From NCBI GenBank assembly GCA_026984835.1, contig JALSRI010000214.1, positions 1 to 33,696 of the forward strand: a DNA stretch of 33,696 bases, written 5' to 3'. Position numbers and translations under genes: made by a program. The stretch is from Thiohalobacter sp. (GTDB taxonomy: Bacteria > Pseudomonadota > Gammaproteobacteria > DSM-19610). The notes beneath the pieces were generated by a model. It was not told the DNA's origin. It saw only the letters and a program-made list of their open reading frames with translations, and ran no database searches. Positions 23,459-32,282 of the stretch are shown one piece after another (positions within the stretch are counted from its first letter, which is position 1; each line of letters begins with the position of its first letter).

Positions 23459-24502
23459 TTAGCCGTACTGGCGCCGGTAGTAGTCGCGGTATTCGCCGCT
23501 GCGGATGCGGTCGCACCAGTCGCGGTGGTCGAGGTACCAGCGCAGGGTGGCTTCCAGGCCGGTCTCGAAGTCGTGGGCCGGGGTCCAGCCCAGGTCGCGC
23601 TGGATCTTGCCGGAATCGATGGCGTAGCGGCGGTCGTGGCCGGGGCGGTCCTTCACGAAGGTGATCAGTTCGCGGTAGGGCCGCTCACCGGGCGCCAGTT
23701 CGTCCAGGCGGTCGCAGATGCGTTGCACGATGTCGATGTTGGTCCATTCGTTGTGGCCGCCGATGTTGTAGACCTCGCCGGGCGCGCCCTGCTCCAGCAC
23801 GGTGTCGATGCCGCGGCAGTGGTCTTCCACGTACAGCCAGTCGCGGATGTTCCTGCCGTCGCCGTACACCGGCAGCGGCTTGCCTTCCAGGGCGTTGAGG
23901 ATGACCAGCGGGATGAGTTTCTCCGGGAACTGCCAGGGGCCGTAGTTATTGGAGCAGTTGGTGGTCAGCACCGGCAGGCCGTAGGTCTCGTGATAGGCGC
24001 GCACCAGGTGGTCGGAGGCCGCCTTGGAGGCCGAGTAGGGGCTGTTGGGCCGGTAGGGGTGGGTCTCGGTGAAGGCCGGTTCGTCCGGACCCAGGCTGCC
24101 GTAGACCTCGTCGGTGGACACGTGCAGGAAGCGCCGCTCGGGGTTGGCGCCCCACAGCTTGCGCGCCGTGTCCAGCAGGGCGAAGGTGCCCTCCACGTTG
24201 GTGCGGATGAAGGCGTCCGGGCCGGTGATGGAGCGGTCGACGTGTGACTCGGCGGCGAAATGCACCACCTGCTCCACCTGTTCGTCGAGGAACAGGCGCT
24301 CCAGCAATTCCCGGTCGCAGATGTCGCCATGCACGAAGCGGTAGTCGGGGCTGGCCTCGATATCGGCCAGGCTCTCCAGGTTGCCGGCGTAGGTCAGGGC
24401 GTCGAGGTTGACCAGGCGCTCGCCGGGGTGCTGCGCCAGCCAGTGGCGCACGAAGTTGCTGCCGATGAACCCGGCGCCGCCGGTGACCAGGATGCTGCTC
24501 AT
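23459..24502 (-). CDS. rmlB: dTDP-glucose 4,6-dehydratase
   Basis: 347 residues, the usual RmlB length. [14 protein letters not shown] at the N-terminus binds NAD; the active site shows STDEVYG and [20 protein letters not shown] (Tyr-xxx-Lys), and [15 protein letters not shown] and [15 protein letters not shown] are typical of the family. It converts dTDP-glucose to dTDP-4-keto-6-deoxyglucose, the second step of dTDP-L-rhamnose synthesis. Its ATG overlaps the rmlD stop (ATGA). It is the last gene of the rml operon here; no clear terminator is seen before the tRNA promoter. Confidence 0.97.
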   Translation of the reverse strand: MSSILVTGGAGFIGSNFVRHWLAQHPGERLVNLDALTYAGNLESLADIEASPDYRFVHGDICDRELLERLFLDEQVEQVVHFAAESHVDRSITGPDAFIRTNVEGTFALLDTARKLWGANPERRFLHVSTDEVYGSLGPDEPAFTETHPYRPNSPYSASKAASDHLVRAYHETYGLPVLTTNCSNNYGPWQFPEKLIPLVILNALEGKPLPVYGDGRNIRDWLYVEDHCRGIDTVLEQGAPGEVYNIGGHNEWTNIDIVQRICDRLDELAPGERPYRELITFVKDRPGHDRRYAIDSGKIQRDLGWTPAHDFETGLEATLRWYLDHRDWCDRIRSGEYRDYYRRQYG

Positions 24503-25362
24503 GATTTCAGTTCTCTCAGCATGGCGCGCAGGCTGGCACGCCAGTGCGGTATGGGGTGTTCCAGCAGGGGCCGGATCCTGGCCTTGTCCAGCACCGACCA
24601 GGCCGGGCGCGTGGCCGGGGTCGGGTAGTCGTCGGTGGCGATGGGCGTCACCTGCCGCGTCTTCAGATCATAACCGAGCGCGCGCGCCTCTTCGACGATG
24701 GCGCAGGCGAAATCGTACCAGGAGGCCACGCCCTCGTCGGTGAAGTGGAAGGTGCCGGTTTCTTCCAGATCCAGCAGCCGCAGCAGGGCGGCGGCGATGT
24801 CGCGGGTCCAGGCCGGCGTGCCCACCTGGTCGGCGACCACGCGCAACTCCTCACGCTCGCCGGCCAGGCGCAGCATGGTCTTGACGAAGTTGGCGCCGTG
24901 CGCGCCGTACACCCAGGCGGTGCGCAGTACCAGCGCGTCGGGCATTTCCTCGCGCACGGCCGCCTCGCCCTCCCACTTGCTGCGGCCGTACACGCCCAGC
25001 GGGTTGGCGGCGTCGCCTTCGCGGTAGGGCCGGCATTGCTCGCCGCCGAAGATGAAGTCGGTGGAGATATGCGCCAGCCGGGCGCCGGCCGCGCGGGCGG
25101 CGCGCGCCACCTCACGGGCGCCGTCTCGGTTGATGCGGTACGCCTTGTCTTCTTCTTCCTCGGCCTTGTCGACCTGGGTGTAGGCGGCGCAGTTGATCAC
25201 CCAGTCGGGCCGGTGGCGGTCGATCTGCGCGGCGATGCTGTCGGGGCGCAGGAAGTCCAGTTCCGCCAGGTCCGGCGCGACGGCCAGGTCGGCGCGCTCG
25301 CGCAGCATCAGCACCAGCTCGGTGCCGAGCTGACCATCGCCGCCGGTGACCAGCACCTTCAC
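24499..25362 (-). CDS. rmlD: dTDP-4-dehydrorhamnose reductase
   Basis: 287 residues from GTG 25362, overlapping the rmlC stop (GTGA). [20 protein letters not shown] is the Rossmann start; [26 protein letters not shown] and [12 protein letters not shown] are RmlD signatures, the last with Tyr-xxx-Lys. It reduces dTDP-4-keto-rhamnose to dTDP-L-rhamnose with NAD(P)H, the final step of the pathway. Gene order rmlA-C-D-B, all with four-base overlaps, indicates tight translational coupling. Confidence 0.96.
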   Translation of the reverse strand: MKVLVTGGDGQLGTELVLMLRERADLAVAPDLAELDFLRPDSIAAQIDRHRPDWVINCAAYTQVDKAEEEEDKAYRINRDGAREVARAARAAGARLAHISTDFIFGGEQCRPYREGDAANPLGVYGRSKWEGEAAVREEMPDALVLRTAWVYGAHGANFVKTMLRLAGEREELRVVADQVGTPAWTRDIAAALLRLLDLEETGTFHFTDEGVASWYDFACAIVEEARALGYDLKTRQVTPIATDDYPTPATRPAWSVLDKARIRPLLEHPIPHWRASLRAMLRELKS

Positions 25363-25922
25363 CGGCCCGTCTCCTGATAGCGGGGCAGGTGTTCGTCCAT
25401 GTCGGCCAGCGACCGGTTGGCGCGGTCCTTGTCGGACAGAATGTAGGGACCGCCGGGCCAGTCGATGCCGATGGCGGGGTCGTCCCAGGCGATGCCGTAC
25501 TCGTCGCCGGGGTTGTAGTAGTCGGTGCACTTGTAGAGGAAGTCGGCGCGCTCGCTCAGCACACAGAAGCCGTGGGCGAAGCCGGGGGGCACATACAGCA
25601 TGCGGAAGTTCTCTTCCGAGAGGATCTCACCGGTCCACTGGCCGAAGCTCGGCGAGCCGCGGCGGATATCCACGGCCACGTCGAACACCGCGCCGGCCAC
25701 CACCCGCACCAGCTTGCCCTGCGGCTGTTCGAGCTGGTAGTGCAGACCGCGCAGCACGCCGGCGCCGGAGCGCGAGTGGTTGTCCTGTACGAAGTCGACG
25801 TCCAGCCCGGCCGCGGCGAAACGCCGGCGGTGCCAGGATTCCATGAAGAAGCCGCGCGCGTCGCCGAACACGTCGGGTTCGATCAGCAGCACCTCGGGCA
25901 GGCGCGTGGGCGTGATCTTCAC
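25359..25922 (-). CDS. rmlC: dTDP-4-dehydrorhamnose 3,5-epimerase
   Basis: 187 residues from GTG 25922, overlapping the rmlA stop (GTGA). [20 protein letters not shown], then [51 protein letters not shown] and [17 protein letters not shown] are the RmlC cupin signatures, with the catalytic His61 in GLHYQ. It epimerises C3 and C5 of the keto-sugar made by RmlB. A complete, standard gene. Confidence 0.96.
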   Translation of the reverse strand: MKITPTRLPEVLLIEPDVFGDARGFFMESWHRRRFAAAGLDVDFVQDNHSRSGAGVLRGLHYQLEQPQGKLVRVVAGAVFDVAVDIRRGSPSFGQWTGEILSEENFRMLYVPPGFAHGFCVLSERADFLYKCTDYYNPGDEYGIAWDDPAIGIDWPGGPYILSDKDRANRSLADMDEHLPRYQETGR

Positions 25923-26794
25923 TGGCACTCCGGATCGAGCAGGCGCAGCAGGTAGTCGCCGTAGTCGTTCTTCGACAGCGGGGCGGCCAGCTCGCGCAAC
26001 TGCTGGTCGTCGATGTAGCCCATGCGCCAGGCGATCTCCTCCACGCAGGAGATCTTGAGGCCCTGGCGCTGTTCGATGGTCTCGATGTAGCTGGCCGCCT
26101 GCAACAGCGAGCTGTGGGTGCCGGTGTCCAGCCAGGCGGTGCCGCGGCCCAGCAGTTCCAGGTTGAGCTGGCCGCGCTCCAGGTACTGGCGGTTGAGGTC
26201 GGTGATCTCCAGTTCGCCGCGCGCCGAGGGCGTGAGCCTGGAGGCCAGGTCGACCACCTGGTCGTCGTAGAAGTACAGGCCGGTGACGGCATAGCAGGAC
26301 TTCGGCTGCGCCGGCTTCTCCTCCAGGCCCAGCACCCGGCCCTGCTCGTCGAACTCCACCACGCCGTAGCGCTCCGGGTCGCGCACCCGGTAGCCGAAGA
26401 TGGTGGCGCCCTGTTCCAGGGCGGCGGCGCGCGCCAGGCTCTCGCCCAGGCCGTGGCCGTAGAAGATGTTGTCGCCGAGGATGAGGCTGCACGGCTCGCC
26501 GTCGATGAAGGACTCGCCGATCAGGAAGGCCTGCGCCAGCCCGCCCGGCGTCGGCTGCTCGGCGTAGTAGAGGTCGATGCCGAACTGGCTGCCGTCGCCC
26601 AGCAGGCGCCGGAACAGCGGCAGGTCCTGGGGCGTGGAGATGATCAGGATCTCGCGGATGCCCGCCAGCATGAGGATGGACAGCGGGTAGTAGATCATGG
26701 GCTTGTCGTAGACCGGCATGAGCTGCTTGCTCACGACGCGGGTCAGGGGGTACAGGCGGGTGCCCGAGCCCCCGGCCAGGATGATGCCTTTCAT
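25919..26794 (-). CDS. rmlA: glucose-1-phosphate thymidylyltransferase
   Basis: 291 residues from ATG 26794, where [20 protein letters not shown] gives the nucleotide-binding G-G-x-G-T-R-L loop; [20 protein letters not shown] and [10 protein letters not shown] follow, with [20 protein letters not shown]. It makes dTDP-glucose from dTTP and glucose-1-phosphate, the first and feedback-controlled step of dTDP-L-rhamnose synthesis. First gene of the operon. The 142-bp divergent gap to the radical SAM gene must contain both promoters; only a possible minus-strand -10 (TACAAT, plus 26829-26834) was noted. The ribosome-binding site is weak (GGAAA). Confidence 0.97.
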   Translation of the reverse strand: MKGIILAGGSGTRLYPLTRVVSKQLMPVYDKPMIYYPLSILMLAGIREILIISTPQDLPLFRRLLGDGSQFGIDLYYAEQPTPGGLAQAFLIGESFIDGEPCSLILGDNIFYGHGLGESLARAAALEQGATIFGYRVRDPERYGVVEFDEQGRVLGLEEKPAQPKSCYAVTGLYFYDDQVVDLASRLTPSARGELEITDLNRQYLERGQLNLELLGRGTAWLDTGTHSSLLQAASYIETIEQRQGLKISCVEEIAWRMGYIDDQQLRELAAPLSKNDYGDYLLRLLDPECQ

Positions 26795-26936
26795 ATGGTG
26801 GTCTTTTTCCGGCAGTCTGGTCCGGCGCATTGTACCTCATCGGCGGCCAATGGCGAGGAAACCGTAGGGTTTTCGGGCCTTGCCCCGGGGCCGGTGACCG
26901 GGTTAGGGTGCAGGCAACTCCCCGACCGGAAACGCC

Positions 26937-27998
26937 ATGTCACGCGCAAACGCCCTCCCCGCCAGCTACCGGCTGGTCGAGACCCGCCTGCAGGAAAAGC
27001 TCGCCAGCGGCGCCACCCGCTGCAACCTGTGCCTGTGGCGCTGCAAGCTCACACACGGCCAACGCGGCTTCTGCCAGGCCCACGTCAACCGCCACGGCAC
27101 CCTGTACAACCTGTCCTGGGGCATCCTGTCGGCCATCGACGTCGGTCCCGTCGAGGGCAAGCCGGTCAGGCACTACCGCCCCGGCTCCCGGGTCATGTCG
27201 GTGGGCAGCTACGGCTGCAACTTCCGCTGCGGCGGCTGCCACAACCTGGATATCTCCTGGGGCGTGACGGCGCTGGACGAGCTGGCGCGCGGCGAGTCCA
27301 CCGCCGCCTGGGTGAGGCCGGACGAACTGGTCGCGGCGGCCCGCCGCCACGGCGCCGACGGCATCGCCTTCACCTACTCGGAGCCGGCCGTGTGGCTGGA
27401 ATACGTGCTGGACGTGGCCGAAGCGGCGCATGCCGCCGGCCTGTACACGGTGTACGTCTCCAACAGCTTCGTCACCGACGAGGCACTGGCGCTGCTGGCG
27501 CCGGTCATGGACGTGCTGTGCTCCGACATCAAAAGCCTGCGCGACGACTTCTACCACGACATCTGCCCGGTGGCCTCGGTGGAGCAGGTGCTGGGCTCGA
27601 TCGAGAAGGCGCAGCGGCTCGGCATCCATGTCGAGACCCGCACCAACATCATCCCGGGAAAGAACGACGACCCGGACGAGCTGCGCCGGATCGCCGAATG
27701 GATACGCGACCACCTCGGCGCCGACAGCCCCTGGCATATCACCCGCTTCTTCCCGGCCTACAAGCTCAGCCACATCGAGCCGACGCCTTCGGACATCATG
27801 TGGACGGCGCACGACGCGGCGCGGGAGGCGGGGCTTTCGAATGTCTACGTCTATGACGACAAGGGCTGTGACTGCGCCACCGACAACCGGCCGGTGGAAG
27901 ACTGGCTGTCGAAGGATGCGGCGGAGCTGCGGGCGGTGAAGAAGTGTTCGGCGTCGTGCTGCGGGGAGGAAGGGGTGTTGTTGAAGAAATACGAGTGA
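26937..27998 (+). CDS. amrS: AmmeMemoRadiSam system radical SAM enzyme
   Basis: 353 residues. An N-terminal Cys set (C29, C32, C36, C46: RCNLCLWRCKLTHGQRGFCQ) precedes the radical SAM motif C94-xxx-C98-xx-C101 in SYGCNFRCGGCHNLDIS. TYSEPAVWLEYVLDVAEAAH, NIIPGKNDDPDELRRIAEWI and ITRFFPAYKL are typical of the AmmeMemoRadiSam radical SAM subunit, related to PflA. The family is named for co-occurrence with AMMECR1 and Memo proteins; neither gene is in this window. The C-terminus holds additional Cys residues (CDCATD and CSASCCGEEG), possible sites for a second cluster. Substrate unknown. It converges with yggX, with 8 bases between the stops. Confidence 0.85.
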   Translation: MSRANALPASYRLVETRLQEKLASGATRCNLCLWRCKLTHGQRGFCQAHVNRHGTLYNLSWGILSAIDVGPVEGKPVRHYRPGSRVMSVGSYGCNFRCGGCHNLDISWGVTALDELARGESTAAWVRPDELVAAARRHGADGIAFTYSEPAVWLEYVLDVAEAAHAAGLYTVYVSNSFVTDEALALLAPVMDVLCSDIKSLRDDFYHDICPVASVEQVLGSIEKAQRLGIHVETRTNIIPGKNDDPDELRRIAEWIRDHLGADSPWHITRFFPAYKLSHIEPTPSDIMWTAHDAAREAGLSNVYVYDDKGCDCATDNRPVEDWLSKDAAELRAVKKCSASCCGEEGVLLKKYE

Positions 27999-28006
27999 GG
28001 GAGCCC

Positions 28007-28275
28007 TCATCCTGACGGCGGCACGTACCCTTCCGGCATCTCCGCCCCTTCGCCGAAGAAGAATTTCTCCATCTGCTCTTCCAGGAACTTGCGCGCCCTG
28101 GGGTCGATGGGGCTCAGGCGGTTCTCGTTGATGAGCATGGTCTGGTGCTGCAGCCACATCTGCCAGGCTTCCTTTGACACGTTGTCGAAAATCCGCTGAC
28201 CCAGTTCGCCCGGGTAGGGCGGCCGGTCGAGCCCCTCGGCCTCACGGCCCAGCTTGATACATTTCACCATTCGAG

Positions 28276-28279
<4 letters not shown>
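28007..28279 (-). CDS. yggX: YggX, Fe(II)-trafficking/oxidative damage protection protein
   Basis: 90 residues; [40 protein letters not shown] and [20 protein letters not shown] are near-diagnostic. YggX protects Fe-S enzymes from oxidative damage and follows mutY in many gammaproteobacteria. The ATG at 28279 overlaps the mutY stop (ATGA), but Met4 at 28270 is the usual family start and could be the true one. MutY itself carries a 4Fe-4S cluster, which fits the pairing. Confidence 0.96.
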
Positions 28280-29343
<1,064 letters not shown>

Positions 29344-29427
29344 GGGTCGCCTGGTGGGGTTCGCCTTGCTCACCCCACCCTGCGGCGGATGTACCATCGG
29401 CGGCGCGCAGCTGGAGACGTCGCCGGC

Positions 29428-30435
29428 TCAGGCACCGTAGTAGTCCCGGTACCAGGCCACGAAGTTGGCCACGCCCTCTTCCACCGGCGTGTCCGGCTGG
29501 TAGCCCGTGTCGCGCGCCAGGTCCTGCACGTCGGCCCAGGTGGCGGGCACGTCGCCGGGCTGCATGGGCAGCAGGTTCTTGCGCGCCTCGCGGCCCAGGC
29601 AACCTTCCAGCGTCTCGATGAAATGCATCAGTTCCACCGGCGTGCCGTTGCCGATGTTGTACAGGCGGTAGGGCGCCGTGCTGCTGGCGGGGTCCGGGCG
29701 GTCGCTGTCCCATTGCGGGTTCGGCTGCGGCACCCGGTCCAGCACCCGCACCACGCCTTCCACGATGTCGTCGATGTAGGTGAAGTCGCGGCGATGCTTT
29801 CCGTGATGGTAGACGTCGATGGGTTCGCCGGCCAGGATGGCGCGGGCAAACCGGATCGGCGCCATGTCGGGCCGCCCCCAGGGGCCGTAGACGGTGAAGA
29901 ACCGCAGCCCGGTCACCGGCAACCCGTACAGGTGACTGTAGGTGTGGGCCATCAGCTCGTTGGCCTTCTTGCTCGCCGCGTACAGGCTGTAGGGGTGGTC
30001 GACGTTGTCATGCACCGAGTAGGGCATGGAGGTGTTGGCGCCATACACCGAACTGCTGGAGGCGAACACCAGATGGCGCACCCCCTGGTGGCGGCACCCC
30101 TCCAGCACGTTGGCGAAGCCGACCAGGTTGCTGTCCACGTAGGAGGCGGGATTCTCCAGCGAATAGCGCACGCCGGGCTGGGCGGCCAGGTTGACCACGG
30201 CCTCCGGCCGGTGGCGCCGGAAGACCGCCTCCATGCCGGCGCGATCGGCCAGGTCGGCGCGCACGTCGGTGAAGGCGGCGTGATCGAGGGTGCGCGCCAG
30301 GCGCGCGCGCTTCAGGCCGACATCGTAGTAGTCGTTGAGATTGTCGACCCCGACGACCTCGTCGCCGCGTTCCAGCAGGCGCAGCGCCAGCGCCGAGCCG
30401 ATGAATCCGGCAGCGCCGGTAATCAATACCTTCAT
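29428..30435 (-). CDS. NAD-dependent nucleotide-sugar epimerase, UDP-glucuronate 4-epimerase type
   Basis: 335 residues from ATG 30435. MKVLITGAAGFIGSALALRL, then VGVDNLNDYYDVGLKRARLA is the signature of UDP-glucuronate 4-epimerases (LspL/Cap1J-like); the active site has SSSSVYG and YAASKKANELMAHTYSHLYG (Tyr-xxx-Lys), with FFTVYGPWGRPDMA and HRRDFTYIDDIVEG further on. It would invert C4 of a UDP-hexuronic acid to provide galacturonic-type sugars for a surface polysaccharide. Its start overlaps the stop of the dehydrogenase gene (ATGA), so the two act in sequence. Substrate (UDP-GlcA or its N-acetylated form) cannot be decided from sequence. Confidence 0.9.
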   Translation of the reverse strand: MKVLITGAAGFIGSALALRLLERGDEVVGVDNLNDYYDVGLKRARLARTLDHAAFTDVRADLADRAGMEAVFRRHRPEAVVNLAAQPGVRYSLENPASYVDSNLVGFANVLEGCRHQGVRHLVFASSSSVYGANTSMPYSVHDNVDHPYSLYAASKKANELMAHTYSHLYGLPVTGLRFFTVYGPWGRPDMAPIRFARAILAGEPIDVYHHGKHRRDFTYIDDIVEGVVRVLDRVPQPNPQWDSDRPDPASSTAPYRLYNIGNGTPVELMHFIETLEGCLGREARKNLLPMQPGDVPATWADVQDLARDTGYQPDTPVEEGVANFVAWYRDYYGA

Positions 30436-31709
30436 AGCCGCCCGTCCACCTCGTCCCTGGAGAACAGGTATTTGACGTCGAACAGCACGTGTTTCGGCTT
30501 GCCCAGCGCGCGCACGCCGGCAGCGCCCAGTTTGCGGAAGTCGTCGTGCGCCACCGCCAGGATGAGGGCGTCGTAGCGGCCGGCTTCGGGGCTGTCCAGG
30601 AGTTCCACGCCGTATTCCTCGCGCGCCTCGTCGCGGTTCACGCGCGGATCCCAGATGTCCACCTCGGCATGGTACTCGGTCAGGCGCTCCAGGATGTCCA
30701 CCACGCGGGTGTTGCGCAGGTCGGGGCAGTTCTCCTTGAAGCTGAAACCGAGTATCAGCACCCGGCCGCCCACCATGGAGATGCCGTTTCTCGCCATCAG
30801 GCGGATGACCCGGTCGGCCACGTACTCGCCCATGTTGTCGTTCAGGATGCGCGAGGCCGGGATGATGGCGGGCTGGTAGCCCATCTCTTGGGCCTTGTGG
30901 GTGAGGTAGTAGGGATCGACGCCGATACAGTGCCCGCCCACCAGGCCGGGACGGAAGGGCAGGAAGTTCCACTTGGTGCCGGCGGCTTCCAGTACTTCCT
31001 GGGTGTCGATGCCGATGCGCTCGAAGATCAGCGCCAGTTCGTTGACCAGACCGATGTTGACGTCGCGCTGGGTGTTCTCGATGACCTTGGAGGCCTCGGC
31101 CACCTTGATGCTGCTGGCCTTGTGGGTGCCTGCCTCGATGATGCTGGCATAGAGCGCGTCGACCAGGTCGGCGACCTCGGGCGTCGAGCCCGAGGTGACT
31201 TTCAGGATGTTGGTGACGCGGTGTGCCTTGTCGCCCGGGTTGATGCGCTCGGGGCTGTAGCCGGCGTAGAAATCCTCGTTGAAGCGCAGGCCGGACACCC
31301 GCTCCAGCACCGGGATGCAGATCTCCTCGGTCGCGCCCGGGTAGACGGTGGACTCGTAGATCACCACGTCACCCTTCGACAGCACCTTGCCGACCGCCGC
31401 GCTGGCGCTCTCCAGCGGCGACAGGTCCGGGCGCTTGTGCTCGTCGATGGGCGTCGGTACGGTGACGATGTAGACATTGCAGTCCGCGACGTCCTCGAGC
31501 CTGTCGGTGAAGCCCAGGCGCCCGGCCTGCGCCAGCAGCTCCGGCTCGACTTCCTCGGTCGAGTCCCGGCCACCCTTCAGTTCCGCGATGCGCGCGCTGT
31601 TGATGTCGAAGCCGACGGTGTCGTACTTCTTGCCGAACTCCACCGCCAGCGGCAGCCCGACGTACCCCAGACCGATGACACCGATCCGGGCCTGCTCTAC
31701 AGAAAACAT
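30432..31709 (-). CDS. tviB: nucleotide-sugar 6-dehydrogenase, TviB/WbpO type
   Basis: 425 residues. The N-terminal Rossmann domain (IGVIGLGYVGLPLAVEFGKK), central YESTVYPGATEEICIPVLE and YSPERINPGDKAH, catalytic Cys261 in GGHCIGVDPYYLTHKAQ, and C-terminal LGFSFKENCPDLRNTRVVDI place it in the TviB/WbpO branch rather than the classical Ugd branch. That branch oxidises UDP-GlcNAc or UDP-GalNAc to the uronic acid, for Vi-like or O-antigen sugars. It is coupled to the epimerase gene by a 4-base overlap and begins 15 bases after the SRPBCC gene. AGG precedes the ATG at 31709. Exact substrate is uncertain. Confidence 0.92.
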   Translation of the reverse strand: MFSVEQARIGVIGLGYVGLPLAVEFGKKYDTVGFDINSARIAELKGGRDSTEEVEPELLAQAGRLGFTDRLEDVADCNVYIVTVPTPIDEHKRPDLSPLESASAAVGKVLSKGDVVIYESTVYPGATEEICIPVLERVSGLRFNEDFYAGYSPERINPGDKAHRVTNILKVTSGSTPEVADLVDALYASIIEAGTHKASSIKVAEASKVIENTQRDVNIGLVNELALIFERIGIDTQEVLEAAGTKWNFLPFRPGLVGGHCIGVDPYYLTHKAQEMGYQPAIIPASRILNDNMGEYVADRVIRLMARNGISMVGGRVLILGFSFKENCPDLRNTRVVDILERLTEYHAEVDIWDPRVNRDEAREEYGVELLDSPEAGRYDALILAVAHDDFRKLGAAGVRALGKPKHVLFDVKYLFSRDEVDGRL

Positions 31710-31724
31710 ACACCTGCCCTTTTT

Positions 31725-32282
31725 TCAGTCGTGATCGTCCACCCGCCCGATACGCTCCAGGTTGGCCACCGTCTCCAAGGTCTCCAGGCGCAGCTTGCGC
31801 TTGATCAGCCAGGGGCCGATGATCGGCGGGATCCAGAAATCCGGCTCCACCTCCGAGCGGATCAGCACCCGCGTGCCGCCGCCTTCACGCCACAGGTCGA
31901 CGTGGGCGTAGCCGTGGCGGAAGTCACTCTGCGACGGCACCACCGTGGCGGTGATGGATCCATCGGCCGCCTCGATCACATCCTGTACCTGGTGGATGCG
32001 CTTGCAGAAGATGAATACACAGGCCAGGGTCACGGTGCGCACCCGGTAGTCGCCGGGGGCGCGGGTCAGCAGCACCCGGCTCTCTTCGATGGCCTCGTTG
32101 ACCCGCCCGAGGTGGTCGTAGTCGGTCAGCAGCGCGCGGACGCGCTCCGCCGGCACCCCGACCAGGGCGTCGACCTCGACGAAATAGGTGCCGGACTGGT
32201 GGGTGGCCACGGCCGTGAACACCTGGCCGGCGCTGACCAGCGACGCCTGCCACAGGAGCGCCGCCAGCACCAGCCGCCTCAT
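31725..32282 (-). CDS. exported SRPBCC/START-like protein
   Basis: 185 residues with a signal peptide (about 1-18, LVLAALLWQASLVSAG). The mature part follows the SRPBCC (polyketide cyclase/START) pattern: FVEVDALVGVPAERVRALLT, DYDHLGRVNEAIEESRVL, VRTVTLACVFIFCKRIHQVQ, and a long C-terminal helix (IIGPWLIKRKLRLETLETVA, then NLERIG). These folds hold a hydrophobic ligand in a cavity. Periplasmic members are often found near envelope genes; here it sits directly after an AsmA gene (ATGA overlap), which also concerns envelope lipid transport. A lipid-binding role is inference. Confidence 0.82.
   Translation of the reverse strand: MRRLVLAALLWQASLVSAGQVFTAVATHQSGTYFVEVDALVGVPAERVRALLTDYDHLGRVNEAIEESRVLLTRAPGDYRVRTVTLACVFIFCKRIHQVQDVIEAADGSITATVVPSQSDFRHGYAHVDLWREGGGTRVLIRSEVEPDFWIPPIIGPWLIKRKLRLETLETVANLERIGRVDDHD

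Noticed and set aside
27996-28009. Hairpin TGAGG-gagc-CCTCA between amrS and yggX as a shared terminator
   Set aside because: Only 5 bp, no T-run, and it is formed by the two stop codons themselves.
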